Source: Roseomonas populi
Lineage (GTDB): Bacteria; Pseudomonadota; Alphaproteobacteria; Acetobacterales; Acetobacteraceae
Assembly: GCF_024594815.1 (NCBI RefSeq)
Contig: NZ_JANJOU010000026.1
Coordinates: 1-64,000 of the forward strand
Length of the DNA: 64,000 nt
Direction: 5' to 3'
Part shown: positions 50,937 to 59,244 of the stretch, in pieces
Layout of the letters: every line of letters begins with the position of its first letter
Numbering within the stretch: the first letter of the stretch is position 1
The notes under the pieces: generated by a model
Databases searched by the model: none
Told to the model about the DNA's origin: nothing
What the model saw: the letters and a program-made list of their open reading frames with translations, nothing else
Program-made: the position numbers and the translations under genes

Positions 50937-52364
50937 ATGAGCGGAGAACCGCCTGTCCTGCTCCAGCACGCCACGCGCGACCTGGCGCGCTTCGCTGCCG
51001 GGCTGCGCTACGAGGACCTGCCACCCGAGGTGGTGGAGCGCGCTAAGCTGTGCCTGCTCGACGGGCTCGGCGTCTGCCTGCATGGCGCGCTGCTGCCCTG
51101 GACGCGCATGGTGCAGGAGGTCGTGGAGGCCGAGGGCGGAGTTCCCGCGGCGTCCCTGTGGGGGACCGGGCTGCGGGGCTCGCTCTCCCAGGCGGTGCTC
51201 GTAAACAGCACGGCCGGGCACGGCTTCGAGATGGACGACATCCACAAGGAGTCCATCCTCCACCCGAACTCGCTCACGACACCGATCGCGCTGGGCTGGG
51301 CCGAGGCGGAGGGCGCCGTCAGCGGGCGCGAGCTGCTCGCGGCCATCGTCGCGGGCTACGAGGTCGGGACCCGCGTCGGCAACGCCGCCACCATGGCGCT
51401 GTTCCTGGACGGCTTCCATCCCCAGGGCACCAGCGGAACCTTCGTGGCGGCCGCGACCGCGGGGCGGCTGCGCGGGCTGGACGCAGGGCGGATGCAGCAC
51501 GCCCTTGGGATCGCGGGCTCCATGGCGGCGGGCCTCATGGCCGCGCAGGAAGGGGCCATGGTGAAGCGCCTCCACGCTGGCCGGGCCGCACAGTCTGGGG
51601 TGCTCGCGGCCGCGCTGGCGGCGCGCGGCTTCACCGGCATCACCGAGATTCTGGAGGCGGGCTACGGCGGCTATCTTAGCTCCTTCTCCAGCCGCCCCGT
51701 GCCGGAGAAGCTGACGGCGGGCCTCGGCGAGAGTTGGGAGACGCTTAACGTCGGCTTCAAGATGTACCCGACCGTTACCAGCATCCACACCGCCCTGGAC
51801 GCGCTGCGCCAGCTGATGTCGGCCCACGGCTTCCCGCACGGGGACATCGTCCGCGTGGATGTCGGCATGGGGCACATGACCTACGTGCACACGGCCTGGC
51901 CCTATCGCCCGGCCGGCATCACGGCCGCCCAGATGAACCTGTCCTTCGGGCTGGCCGTGACCGCCCTCGGCGGCACCGTCACGGCGGGTGACTTCACGGA
52001 GGAGCGGCTGCGCGACCCCGGGCTGCTGGACTTCATCACCCGGGTGCACCCCCACGAGGATTCGGGGATTGAGGCCATGGGGGCACCCTTCCGGCACGCC
52101 TGCCGGATGACGGTAACCCTGCGGGACGGCACGACCCACAGCCACGAGGAGCTGAACCGGCGCGGCAGCCCGGAGAACCCGGTGAGTTTCGCGGAGATTG
52201 AGGCGAAGTTCCGGGGCAACGTGTCGGGCATCCTGAGTGACCGTGAGGCGGACCAGGTCGTCCGCCACGTCAGCAACTTCGAGAGGCTGACGGATTGCGG
52301 GGAGCTGCTGGCCATCCTCTCCGCGGACCGGCGCTCCTTCGCGCTCACCGAGGAGGTGCGCTGA
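50937..52364 (+). CDS. MmgE/PrpD-family dehydratase or decarboxylase
   Basis: 475 residues from ATG 50937, which has GAGGAG upstream; an earlier ATG at 50913 lacks a ribosome site. MmgE/PrpD family members include 2-methylcitrate dehydratase, cis-aconitate decarboxylase and iminodisuccinate epimerase. Landmarks: CLLDGLGVCLHG, STAGHGFEMDDIHKESILHP, ALGIAGSMAAGL, VKRLHAGRAAQSGV, and FKMYPTVTSIHTALDAL with the conserved Lys/His. Substrate unknown; the neighbouring receptor suggests an imported polycarboxylate. The Bug gene starts within its stop codon (TGATG). Confidence 0.88.
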   Translation: MSGEPPVLLQHATRDLARFAAGLRYEDLPPEVVERAKLCLLDGLGVCLHGALLPWTRMVQEVVEAEGGVPAASLWGTGLRGSLSQAVLVNSTAGHGFEMDDIHKESILHPNSLTTPIALGWAEAEGAVSGRELLAAIVAGYEVGTRVGNAATMALFLDGFHPQGTSGTFVAAATAGRLRGLDAGRMQHALGIAGSMAAGLMAAQEGAMVKRLHAGRAAQSGVLAAALAARGFTGITEILEAGYGGYLSSFSSRPVPEKLTAGLGESWETLNVGFKMYPTVTSIHTALDALRQLMSAHGFPHGDIVRVDVGMGHMTYVHTAWPYRPAGITAAQMNLSFGLAVTALGGTVTAGDFTEERLRDPGLLDFITRVHPHEDSGIEAMGAPFRHACRMTVTLRDGTTHSHEELNRRGSPENPVSFAEIEAKFRGNVSGILSDREADQVVRHVSNFERLTDCGELLAILSADRRSFALTEEVR

Positions 52365-53335
52365 TGTCCGTCACCCGTCGCCACCTGATGCGCGGCGTGA
52401 CCACCGTGCCGCTGCTCGCGCGGGGCGCCACGGCCCAGCCCCAGGCCGTCACCATGGTCGTGCCCTACGCCCCCGGGGGCGGCACCGACATCGTCGGGCG
52501 CAGCTTCGCGCAGCTCTTCTCGCGGGAGCTGGACCGCACCGTGGTGGTGGAGAACCGCAGCGGCGCGGCCGGGCACATCGGCACCACCTCCGTCGCGCGG
52601 GCCCGGCCGGACGGCAACACGCTTCTCTACGCCGTCAGCACCCATATCGTGGTCAACCCGCACCTGCAACGCGGGGCCGGGACGGAACTCGTGGCCGCGA
52701 TGGTGCCGGTCGTGCAGGCCACGTCCTACCAGTACGTGCTCGCCGCCGATCCCGACCTCGGCGTCTCCAGCGTGGCGGAGCTGGTCGCCCTGGCCAAGTC
52801 GAGGGCTGCCGGCAGCATGGCCTATTCGTCAGCGGGTGTCGGCAGCAACAACCACCTGGCGGCGGTCGTCTTCTGCGATGCCGCCGGCATTCAGATGGAG
52901 CACGTGCCCTACCGCGGCAGCCTGCCGGCCCTGCTGGACGTGGTGGCGCACCGCGTGGCGCTGATCTTCAGCTCGCCGGCCCCGGCCATCCCCCTGGTGA
53001 GGGAGGGAAAGCTGCGGGCCCTGGCCGTGACGGGAGACCACCGCATGGACGCGCTGCCGGAGGTGCCCACGCTGTCCGAGGCGGGCCTGACCGGCGTGAC
53101 CATCACCGGCTGGCACGGCGTCTTCGCCCCCGGCGGCACCCCGGCCGAGCTGATGGGCCAGTACGGGGCGGCAGCGCGGCGGGCGGTGGCGACGGAGGAG
53201 TTCCGGAGGCGCATCGCCCTGGAGGGGATGGAGCCAGCCCCGGACCGGCCCATCGGGGCGTTCGCGGCCTCGGTGCGGGAGGAGACGGCGTACTGGGGCC
53301 GCAAGCTCGCGGAGATGCGGATCCGGATGGAGTAG
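52364..53335 (+). CDS. Bug/TctC-family periplasmic solute receptor
   Basis: 323 residues. Signal TRRHLMRGVTTVPLLARGATAQ, then VTMVVPYAPGGGTDIVGR, VVENRSGAAGHIGTTS, EHVPYRGSLPALLDV and VPTLSEAGLTGVTITGW. Its ATG shares one base with the PrpD-family stop, so the two are translated as a pair: the receptor is likely to deliver the dehydratase substrate or a precursor. Confidence 0.92.
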   Translation: MSVTRRHLMRGVTTVPLLARGATAQPQAVTMVVPYAPGGGTDIVGRSFAQLFSRELDRTVVVENRSGAAGHIGTTSVARARPDGNTLLYAVSTHIVVNPHLQRGAGTELVAAMVPVVQATSYQYVLAADPDLGVSSVAELVALAKSRAAGSMAYSSAGVGSNNHLAAVVFCDAAGIQMEHVPYRGSLPALLDVVAHRVALIFSSPAPAIPLVREGKLRALAVTGDHRMDALPEVPTLSEAGLTGVTITGWHGVFAPGGTPAELMGQYGAAARRAVATEEFRRRIALEGMEPAPDRPIGAFAASVREETAYWGRKLAEMRIRME

Positions 53336-53463
53336 AGCCGCCAACGATCCCTTCTTGCGCCCGGGCCGCGGCTCCGGCGCGGTCGGCCCGGCCCGGCCAT
53401 GTCCCGTTCGGGGCGGGCGGGCCCGATGCCCCGGGACTGCGCCCGCTTGCTTTGCGCCGCGCG

Positions 53464-54432
53464 TCAGAAGGTGATCCGCGTATCCGCCACGATCTGGCGG
53501 ATGAGCGCGCGTTCGCGCTCCAGCTGCGCGCCGAAGGCGGCGCGGTTCATGCTGCCGGGCTCGCTGCCGATGCGGCGCAGGGCATCGCCGGTCTGCGGGT
53601 CCTCCAGCGCGGTGCGAAGGGCCTGCTCCAGGCGTTCCAGCACCGGCTCCGGCGTTCCGCTGCGCGCGAAGAGGGCGTTCCATCCGGCGAGGTCGACGTC
53701 GGGGTAGCCGGAGGAGGCGATCGGCGGGACCTGGGGCAGCAGGGGGCTTCGCCCCCGGCTGGTCAGACCGATGGCCCGCGCCTTCCCCGTCGGCAGCAGG
53801 GGTTCCAGCGAGGAGGCGCTGATGACCGCCGCCTCCAGGTTGCCCGCGAGCAGGTCCGCGGCGGCTTCCGCCCCACCGCGATAGGTCACGTGCTCCATGG
53901 TGATCCCGGCCGCGTGGCCGAGCAGCGCGCCCGCGAGGTGGCCGATGCTGCCGACCCCGGGCGAGCCGTAGCTGATCGGCTTCCCTCGCCCGTAGCGCAC
54001 GAAGCCCGCAAGGTCCCCGGCGGGGAGGGACGCGGTCACCGCCAGCACATAGGGCTGCGTGGTGGCGAGCCCGACCGGCGCAAAGGCGCGCTCGTGGTCG
54101 AAGGGCAGGTTCGGGATGGCCAGCGGGACGATCAGGAAGGATGCGGCGTCGAAGAGCAGCGTGTAGCCATCGGCGGGCGCATTGGCGACGAGCCCGGCTC
54201 CGATGGAGCCGCCCGCACCGCTGCGGTTCTCAATGACGACCGGCTGGCCCAGGGCCGCGGCGAGGCGCGGCTGGATCAGGCGGGCCACCGTGTCCGTCTG
54301 GCCCCCTGGCGCATAGGGCACGATGACGCGGAGCGGGCGCGTCGGCCATGAGGCGTGGGGGCGCTCCGTCTGGGCGTGCGCGATCAGGGGCGTGCTGGCA
54401 GCCGCCAGCACCAGCCCTCGCCTGGTAGGCAT
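53464..54432 (-). CDS. Bug/TctC-family periplasmic solute receptor
   Basis: 322 residues from ATG 54432. Signal TRRGLVLAAASTPLIAHAQ, then LRVIVPYAPGGQTDTVAR, VIENRSGAGGSIGAG, EHVTYRGGAEAAADLL (Thr replaces the usual Pro in HVPYRG) and VPPIASSGYPDVDLAGW. Convergent with the previous receptor and co-directional with the quinone oxidoreductase and lyase genes, with which it seems to form a unit. Confidence 0.9.
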   Translation of the reverse strand: MPTRRGLVLAAASTPLIAHAQTERPHASWPTRPLRVIVPYAPGGQTDTVARLIQPRLAAALGQPVVIENRSGAGGSIGAGLVANAPADGYTLLFDAASFLIVPLAIPNLPFDHERAFAPVGLATTQPYVLAVTASLPAGDLAGFVRYGRGKPISYGSPGVGSIGHLAGALLGHAAGITMEHVTYRGGAEAAADLLAGNLEAAVISASSLEPLLPTGKARAIGLTSRGRSPLLPQVPPIASSGYPDVDLAGWNALFARSGTPEPVLERLEQALRTALEDPQTGDALRRIGSEPGSMNRAAFGAQLERERALIRQIVADTRITF

Positions 54433-54504
54433 TTGGACCTTCCTCTTTCTCTCGTTGGCTGTGTGAAGCGCGACGGCAGGTGGCCCCCTCACCCGCCGTG
54501 CCGG

Positions 54505-55494
54505 TCAGGGCAGGTCCAGGACGGGCTTGCCGACGACCCGGCGCTCCTCCAGCGCCGCATGGGCCTCCTCGACGTTCTCGAGCGAGTACCGCCCGGCGAT
54601 CTCGATGGAGAGGTCTCCCTCTTGCAGGCCGCCGAAGATCTCGGCCGCCCTGCGCCGGATCGTCGGCCCGTCCGGCAGGTGATCCGCCAGACGCGGCCGT
54701 GTCAGGAACAGCGACCCGGCTTCGCCGAGCTCGATGGGATCAAGGTCCCGCACCGGCCCGCCGACCGCCCCGAAGTTCACGACCAACCCGCGCTTGCGGG
54801 CGGCGCGGAAGCTGTCGCGCAGCGTCGGCTTCCCGATCGGGTCGAAGACGACGTCCACCCCCTGGCCGCCGGTCAGGTCCCGGACGGCATCGGCGAAGCG
54901 ACCCTCGTCGTAGAGCAGGGCCGCCGCAGCCCCCCGCTGGCGCGCGACCTCCGCCTTCGCCTTCGTGCTCGTCGTGGCGTAGACAGTGGCGCCCATGCGT
55001 GTGCCGAGCTGGACCAGGAGCTGCCCGATCCCGCCGGAGGCGGAGTGGACGAGGCAGGTCATGCCCGGGCCCAGCCGCCCGACATCGTCCGCGAGGTAGT
55101 GCGCGGTCAGGCCGTGGAACATGGCGGCGGCGGCACGGTCGAGCGGCAGGGCGTCCGGCACCGGCACGACGCGCCAGGCCGGGACCACGGCGTATTCCGC
55201 GTAGCTGCCCCAGGTGAGGCAGTAGGCGACGCGGTTTCCGATCCCGAGCCCACTTACGTCCGGCCCGAGTGCTTCCACATGGCCCGCGCCCTCTATGCCG
55301 AGGGTGGTCGGGACCGAGACCGGGTAGGTCCGGGATTCCGCGTACTTCCCCTGCCGGGTGTGCACGTCCATGAAGTTGATGCCGGAATGGCGGAGGCGGA
55401 TGAGCACCTCGCCCGGGCCGGGCGTTGGCACCGGGATGTCGCGGCGGAGGATGACCTCCGGCCCGCCGTAGCGGTCGATCTGGATGGCTCTCAC
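54505..55494 (-). CDS. Quinone oxidoreductase-like NADPH dehydrogenase
   Basis: 329-residue zinc-free medium-chain dehydrogenase of the quinone oxidoreductase (QOR) group. MRAIQIDRYGGPEVI and the substrate-domain NFMDVHTRQGKY are typical; the Rossmann motif is HSASGGIGQLLVQLG; VDVVFDPIGK follows. Reduces quinones or alpha,beta-unsaturated carbonyls with NADPH. It lies between a Bug gene and the lyase gene, all on the minus strand, so a role in reducing an unsaturated acid intermediate is plausible. Confidence 0.9.
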   Translation of the reverse strand: MRAIQIDRYGGPEVILRRDIPVPTPGPGEVLIRLRHSGINFMDVHTRQGKYAESRTYPVSVPTTLGIEGAGHVEALGPDVSGLGIGNRVAYCLTWGSYAEYAVVPAWRVVPVPDALPLDRAAAAMFHGLTAHYLADDVGRLGPGMTCLVHSASGGIGQLLVQLGTRMGATVYATTSTKAKAEVARQRGAAAALLYDEGRFADAVRDLTGGQGVDVVFDPIGKPTLRDSFRAARKRGLVVNFGAVGGPVRDLDPIELGEAGSLFLTRPRLADHLPDGPTIRRRAAEIFGGLQEGDLSIEIAGRYSLENVEEAHAALEERRVVGKPVLDLP

Positions 55495-55545
55495 GGCTTC
55501 CTCCGGGGCACCGGCGCTGTCGGGCGCGGGGCCGCGCTCACAATG

Positions 55546-56478
55546 TCAGGCCGCATCGCCGTAGCGACGGTCCTGCTCGTCGAACCAGGGCTTGCGGACC
55601 AGGGCCTGCCGCTCGGCAAAGCTCGCCGTCAGGCCGCTCGCCTCGTCCAGCCGCCCGTCCCGTTGCAGGGCCTCCAGCGCTACCCTCATGCCCTGAACCG
55701 CACCTTGCAGCGCCACGTTGGCGTAGAGCAGCAACCCGAAGCCCATTTCCGCCGCCTCGGCCTGGCCGACCATCGGCGTCATTCCGCCGACGACGAGGTT
55801 CAGCATCTGCGGCCGGGGGAGAAGGCGGGGGATGCGGCGCAGCTCGTCATCACCTGTCGGCGCCTCGACAAAGAGGATGTCGGCGCCGGCCTCGGCGTAC
55901 AGGCCGGCGCGGTCAATCGCGGCCTCGAAGCCCTCGACCGCGATGGCATCGGTGCGGGCCACGATCAGGACGCCGTCGCGGCGCCCATCGGCCGCCGCGC
56001 GGATCTTCCCGGACATCTCCCCGGCCGATACCAGCGCCTTGCCAGCGAAGTGGCCGCAGCGCTTGGGGCTCAGCTGGTCCTCGATCTGGATCGCGCTCGC
56101 TCCGGCGCGTTCCAGGAGGCGGACGGCGTGGCCGACGTTCAGCGCGTTGCCGAAGCCGGTGTCCGCGTCCACGACCACCGGCAGTTCGGTCGCCTCGCGG
56201 ATCGCCAGCAGGTGCTGGGCGAGCTGAGTCAGGTCCATGAAGCCGAGGTCGGGCAGGCCCAGGAAGGTGTTCGTCAGCCCCGCCCCGGTGAGGTAGGCCG
56301 CCTCGAAGCCCAGTGTCTCGACCACCCGTGCCGTGAGGGCGTTCGCGACCCCGGGCGTGAGCACGGCGCGCCGCTCGGCGAGAAGCTGGATCAGGCGGCT
56401 GACGTGGGAGGCGGGCAAGGGCTGCGTTCCGTAACGGGAGCCCCAAGATCGCCGCGGCGGGCACCTCCCGTCCAACAT
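55546..56478 (-). CDS. Isocitrate lyase / PEP mutase superfamily enzyme
   Basis: 310 residues from ATG 56478. TIM-barrel family that forms or breaks C-C or P-C bonds next to a carboxylate. VVDADTGFGNALNVGHAV carries the Mg-binding Asp, QIEDQLSPKRCGHF has the KRCGH motif with the catalytic Cys of lyases such as 2-methylisocitrate lyase and oxaloacetate decarboxylase, and IVARTDAIAVEGFE follows. The Cys argues for a lyase, not PEP mutase. Together with the PrpD-family gene nearby this resembles the two last steps of a methylcitrate-type cycle, though on a different tricarboxylate perhaps. Confidence 0.88.
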   Translation of the reverse strand: MLDGRCPPRRSWGSRYGTQPLPASHVSRLIQLLAERRAVLTPGVANALTARVVETLGFEAAYLTGAGLTNTFLGLPDLGFMDLTQLAQHLLAIREATELPVVVDADTGFGNALNVGHAVRLLERAGASAIQIEDQLSPKRCGHFAGKALVSAGEMSGKIRAAADGRRDGVLIVARTDAIAVEGFEAAIDRAGLYAEAGADILFVEAPTGDDELRRIPRLLPRPQMLNLVVGGMTPMVGQAEAAEMGFGLLLYANVALQGAVQGMRVALEALQRDGRLDEASGLTASFAERQALVRKPWFDEQDRRYGDAA

Positions 56479-56493
56479 CTTGATCGTCTGAAA

Positions 56494-56514
56494 CCGATAC
56501 GTTGTACTTATCGG
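56494..56514. promoter_or_regulatory. Candidate LysR box abutting the start codon
   Basis: CCGATA (56494-56499), nine bases, TATCGG (56509-56514): a perfect inverted repeat whose last base touches the ATG at 56515. No Shine-Dalgarno fits between, so the regulator may be translated from a leaderless or very short-leader mRNA. Confidence 0.6.
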
Positions 56515-57399
56515 ATGGAACTTCGTCACCTCCGCTACTTCTGCGCCGTCGCTGAGGACGGCCACATGACGCGAGCGGCAGAGAGGGTCGGTATCGCCCA
56601 GCCCGCCCTCAGCCAGCAGATACGCGGCCTCGAGGAGGAGCTCGGCGTGCAGCTCTTCGACCGCATCGGTCGCGGCCTCGTCCTCAACGAGGCCGGCCGC
56701 CTGTTCCTGGACGAGGCGCACGACTTGCTACGCCGGGTGGAGCGGGCCGCCACGACGGCGCGGGAAGCGGGCCGGGGGGAAGTCGGGCGCCTCCGGGTCG
56801 GGTTCACCGCCTCCACCTGCTTCAACCCGGCCGTTACCCGCGTGCTGAAGAGCTTCTGTGAGGCCTGGCCGCGGGTGGAACTGGTGTTGGAGGAGGGCCG
56901 CTCCAGCCTGCTCCAGGCCGCGCTGGAGGGGGGACGGCTGGACGCGGCCTTTCTAAGGCCGCCCCTGAGCTCGACGGACAACCTCGACTTCGTCCTTGTC
57001 GCGACCGAACCGATGGTGGTGGCTCTGCCGGCCGGGCACCGGCTGGACGGGCGCAGGAGCCTCGCCCTTGAGGAGCTTCGCGATGAGGCCTTCATCCTCT
57101 ACCCCCGCGCAACCGGGCCAGGACTTTCGGAGAACGTTGTCGCGGCCTGTCAGAAGGCCGGGTTCGCGCCCCGCGTCGCCCAGCAGACACCCCAGCTCGC
57201 GACCACCGTGAACCTTGTCGCGGCCGCGATGGGCATCGCGATCGTGCCGGACTGCATGCGCCAGCTTCGTCCGAACAGCGTTCGCTACGTGCCGCTCCGG
57301 GACGGGTCGCTGCAGGCAGAGTTCGGCCTTGCCTGGAAGCGGCAGGACCAGTCGAGAGCGGTCCATCACCTGATCCGCACGGCATCGCCGTCTTCCTGA
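56515..57399 (+). CDS. LysR-family transcriptional regulator (paralogue of 49883-50830)
   Basis: 294 residues. Starts MELRHLRYFCAVAEDGHMTR; helix-turn-helix GIAQPALSQQIRGLEEELG; LFDRIGRGLVLNEAG. Ligand domain: RLRVGFTASTCFNPAVTRVL, DAAFLRPPLS, EPMVVALPAGH, MGIAIVPDCMRQLRP. Close to the LysR at 49883 over its length. Divergent from the lyase-QOR-Bug unit, its likely target. The long in-frame extension upstream of the ATG crosses three other genes and is a shadow. Confidence 0.93.
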   Translation: MELRHLRYFCAVAEDGHMTRAAERVGIAQPALSQQIRGLEEELGVQLFDRIGRGLVLNEAGRLFLDEAHDLLRRVERAATTAREAGRGEVGRLRVGFTASTCFNPAVTRVLKSFCEAWPRVELVLEEGRSSLLQAALEGGRLDAAFLRPPLSSTDNLDFVLVATEPMVVALPAGHRLDGRRSLALEELRDEAFILYPRATGPGLSENVVAACQKAGFAPRVAQQTPQLATTVNLVAAAMGIAIVPDCMRQLRPNSVRYVPLRDGSLQAEFGLAWKRQDQSRAVHHLIRTASPSS

Positions 57400-57527
57400 G
57401 AGCGTCCCGGAAGGAGGCTGATGGTTTGCGGACCATCGCGGATGCGGAACGCTGCCCCGCACATTTATCGCCTCACCTTCCCTCCACCTCAGAAGCCGCA
57501 GGGGGTCAGGGATCGGCGGACGCGCGG

Positions 57528-58322
57528 TCAGCCGTTGGCCGCTGGAGCACGCCGGCGAGGATGCTTTCCGCTGGGGTGCTGACTCCCCCCATCCAGCCAG
57601 TACTTGTGCAGCTCGTGCAGGTAGCGTTCGACCACCTGCAGCGCCTCTTCGGAGTCCCTACGGCGAAGACATTCCAGGAGTGCACGGCGGGCGCGGATCA
57701 CCCGGTCGTCGGAGACGGATCCGATCCGCGTCACCCAGTCCCGCAACATGCCGACCAAGGCATCTGCCAGCGCGACAAGGACGCGGTTTCCGCTTGCCTC
57801 GGCCAAGAGGTGGTAGAACTGGATCATCAGCTCGGACCGCTGACCCGGATCATCCTTCAGGGCCTCGGCACGATCGACATTCGCCTCCATGGCGGCGAGG
57901 TCTGCCTCGGTACAGGCGGGCAGCGCCTCCTGTAGCAGCATGATCGTCACCGCGCGGATCGCGTTGGTGAGATCCGCCACGGAGAAGTCCGTCAGGGCGA
58001 GAGGACCCATCCGTTGATCGCCGGAGGCCTGCTCGCCGCGCTCCGCCACGAATGATCCGCCGCGCGCTCCCTTCCGGAGGCTCAGGGTACCCGTGATCTC
58101 CAGCATCCGCAGGGCCTCGCGAAGCGTGTTGCGGCTGACCTCGAGCTGGGCCGCCAGGATACGCTCCGCAGGCAGCTTGTCGCCGGGCTGAAGCGCGCCG
58201 TCGGCAATCATCCGCTGGATCTGGCTGGTGATCTCCTCGATGGCCCGGCGCGGACGGGCCGGCGAGAAGCGGGGGCCCTTCCGCTCCTCGGGCTGGGGCG
58301 ATGGGCGCTGAAGATGGGTCAT
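57528..58322 (-). CDS. GntR/FadR-subfamily (FCD) transcriptional regulator
   Basis: 264 residues from ATG 58322. N-terminal GntR winged helix at about 25-95 (ITSQIQRMIADGALQPGDKL, then PAERILAAQLEVSRNTLREA) and a C-terminal FCD all-alpha ligand domain of about 150 residues (YHLLAEASGNRVLVALADAL). FCD regulators sense carboxylic acids. A site TGGTCCTACCA lies between this gene and the P450 operon start, matching the FadR-type TGGTN3ACCA pattern. Confidence 0.9.
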   Translation of the reverse strand: MTHLQRPSPQPEERKGPRFSPARPRRAIEEITSQIQRMIADGALQPGDKLPAERILAAQLEVSRNTLREALRMLEITGTLSLRKGARGGSFVAERGEQASGDQRMGPLALTDFSVADLTNAIRAVTIMLLQEALPACTEADLAAMEANVDRAEALKDDPGQRSELMIQFYHLLAEASGNRVLVALADALVGMLRDWVTRIGSVSDDRVIRARRALLECLRRRDSEEALQVVERYLHELHKYWLDGGSQHPSGKHPRRRAPAANG

Positions 58323-58416
58323 CACGCGGTCCTCATGACCTTCGTCTGGCAAGGCGCGGCGCGGCGATCAAGGGCCAAGGGGCACATGGCGCTTGACCCT
58401 GCTGAACTCGGAGACT

Positions 58417-58431
58417 AATGGTCCTACCAAT
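58417..58431. promoter_or_regulatory. Candidate FCD/FadR-type operator
   Basis: AATGGTCCTACCAAT contains TGGT-N3-ACCA (58419-58429). It sits 16 bases before the SDR start and about 95 bases before the regulator start, in the divergent intergenic space, so one site can serve both. Confidence 0.6.
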
Positions 58432-58446
58432 GAACAGGAGGACAGC

Positions 58447-59244
58447 GTGCAGGACGGGTTCAAACCTGGTGCCGGTACGGTGGTGGTAACGGGGGCCGCC
58501 AGCGGAATCGGCCGCGCGATCGCCCGGCGGCTCTCCTTGGCCGGTGCGCCGCGCACTGTTCTCCTGGACCGCGACGGGGCCGGGGCGGCGCGTGCCGCTG
58601 AGGCGATCGGCCCCCATGCGCGGGCTATGGGAGTGGATGTCCGCGATCCAGCGGCCATCGAGGCGGCGGTCACGCGCATCGAGGAGGAGGACGGGCCGAT
58701 CTCGCTCTGGTGCTCCAACGCGGGCGTCCACCGCGGGCAGGGCCTGGGCAACGCGAGCGACTGGGACGCCTCGCTCGCCGTCAACCTGCACGCCCACCTG
58801 CATTCGGCCCGCGCCGTCCTGCCCCGCATGGCCCGGCGGGGAACCGGCCATTTCGTCATCACCGCCTCCGCCGCCGGCCTGCTGACAGATCCGCGCTGCG
58901 CGCCCTATTCGGTCAGCAAGCACGCGGCCGTCGCCCTGGCCGAGTGGCTCGCCATCGCCCATGGGGATGACGGTGTAACCGTCGCCTGCCTCTGCCCGGA
59001 GGGCGTGCGCACCGCCATGACGGCCGCGGACAGCGCGGTCCTGGGCGCCGAGGTCCTGGAGCCCGAGGCGGTGGCCGGCTCGCTGCTGGAAGGCCTTGCC
59101 GAGGGCCGCTTCCTAATCCTCCCCCACACCCGGACCGCCGAGTACGAGCGCCGCCGCGCAGCGGACCGGGACCGCTGGATCGCTGGGATGCGCCGCGCGC
59201 GCCGGCGCGCCGCGAGCGCAGCTCCTCTTTACGCCGCAGGATGA
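58447..59244 (+). CDS. Short-chain dehydrogenase/reductase
   Basis: 265 residues from GTG 58447, six bases after AGGAGGA; the longer frame from 58393 would run through the operator. TGAASGIG cofactor motif, NAG, catalytic Ser in ITASAAG and Tyr-Lys in YSVSKHA. Cofactor preference unclear (Asp after the second strand, LLDRDG, favours NAD). First gene of the P450 operon, coupled to the P450 by an ATGA overlap, so it probably oxidises the alcohol made by the P450. Confidence 0.9.
   Translation: MQDGFKPGAGTVVVTGAASGIGRAIARRLSLAGAPRTVLLDRDGAGAARAAEAIGPHARAMGVDVRDPAAIEAAVTRIEEEDGPISLWCSNAGVHRGQGLGNASDWDASLAVNLHAHLHSARAVLPRMARRGTGHFVITASAAGLLTDPRCAPYSVSKHAAVALAEWLAIAHGDDGVTVACLCPEGVRTAMTAADSAVLGAEVLEPEAVAGSLLEGLAEGRFLILPHTRTAEYERRRAADRDRWIAGMRRARRRAASAAPLYAAG

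Noticed and set aside
54355-56514. Plus-strand open frame running into the LysR gene
   Set aside because: It crosses three minus-strand genes antisense; the true LysR starts at MELRHLRYF.
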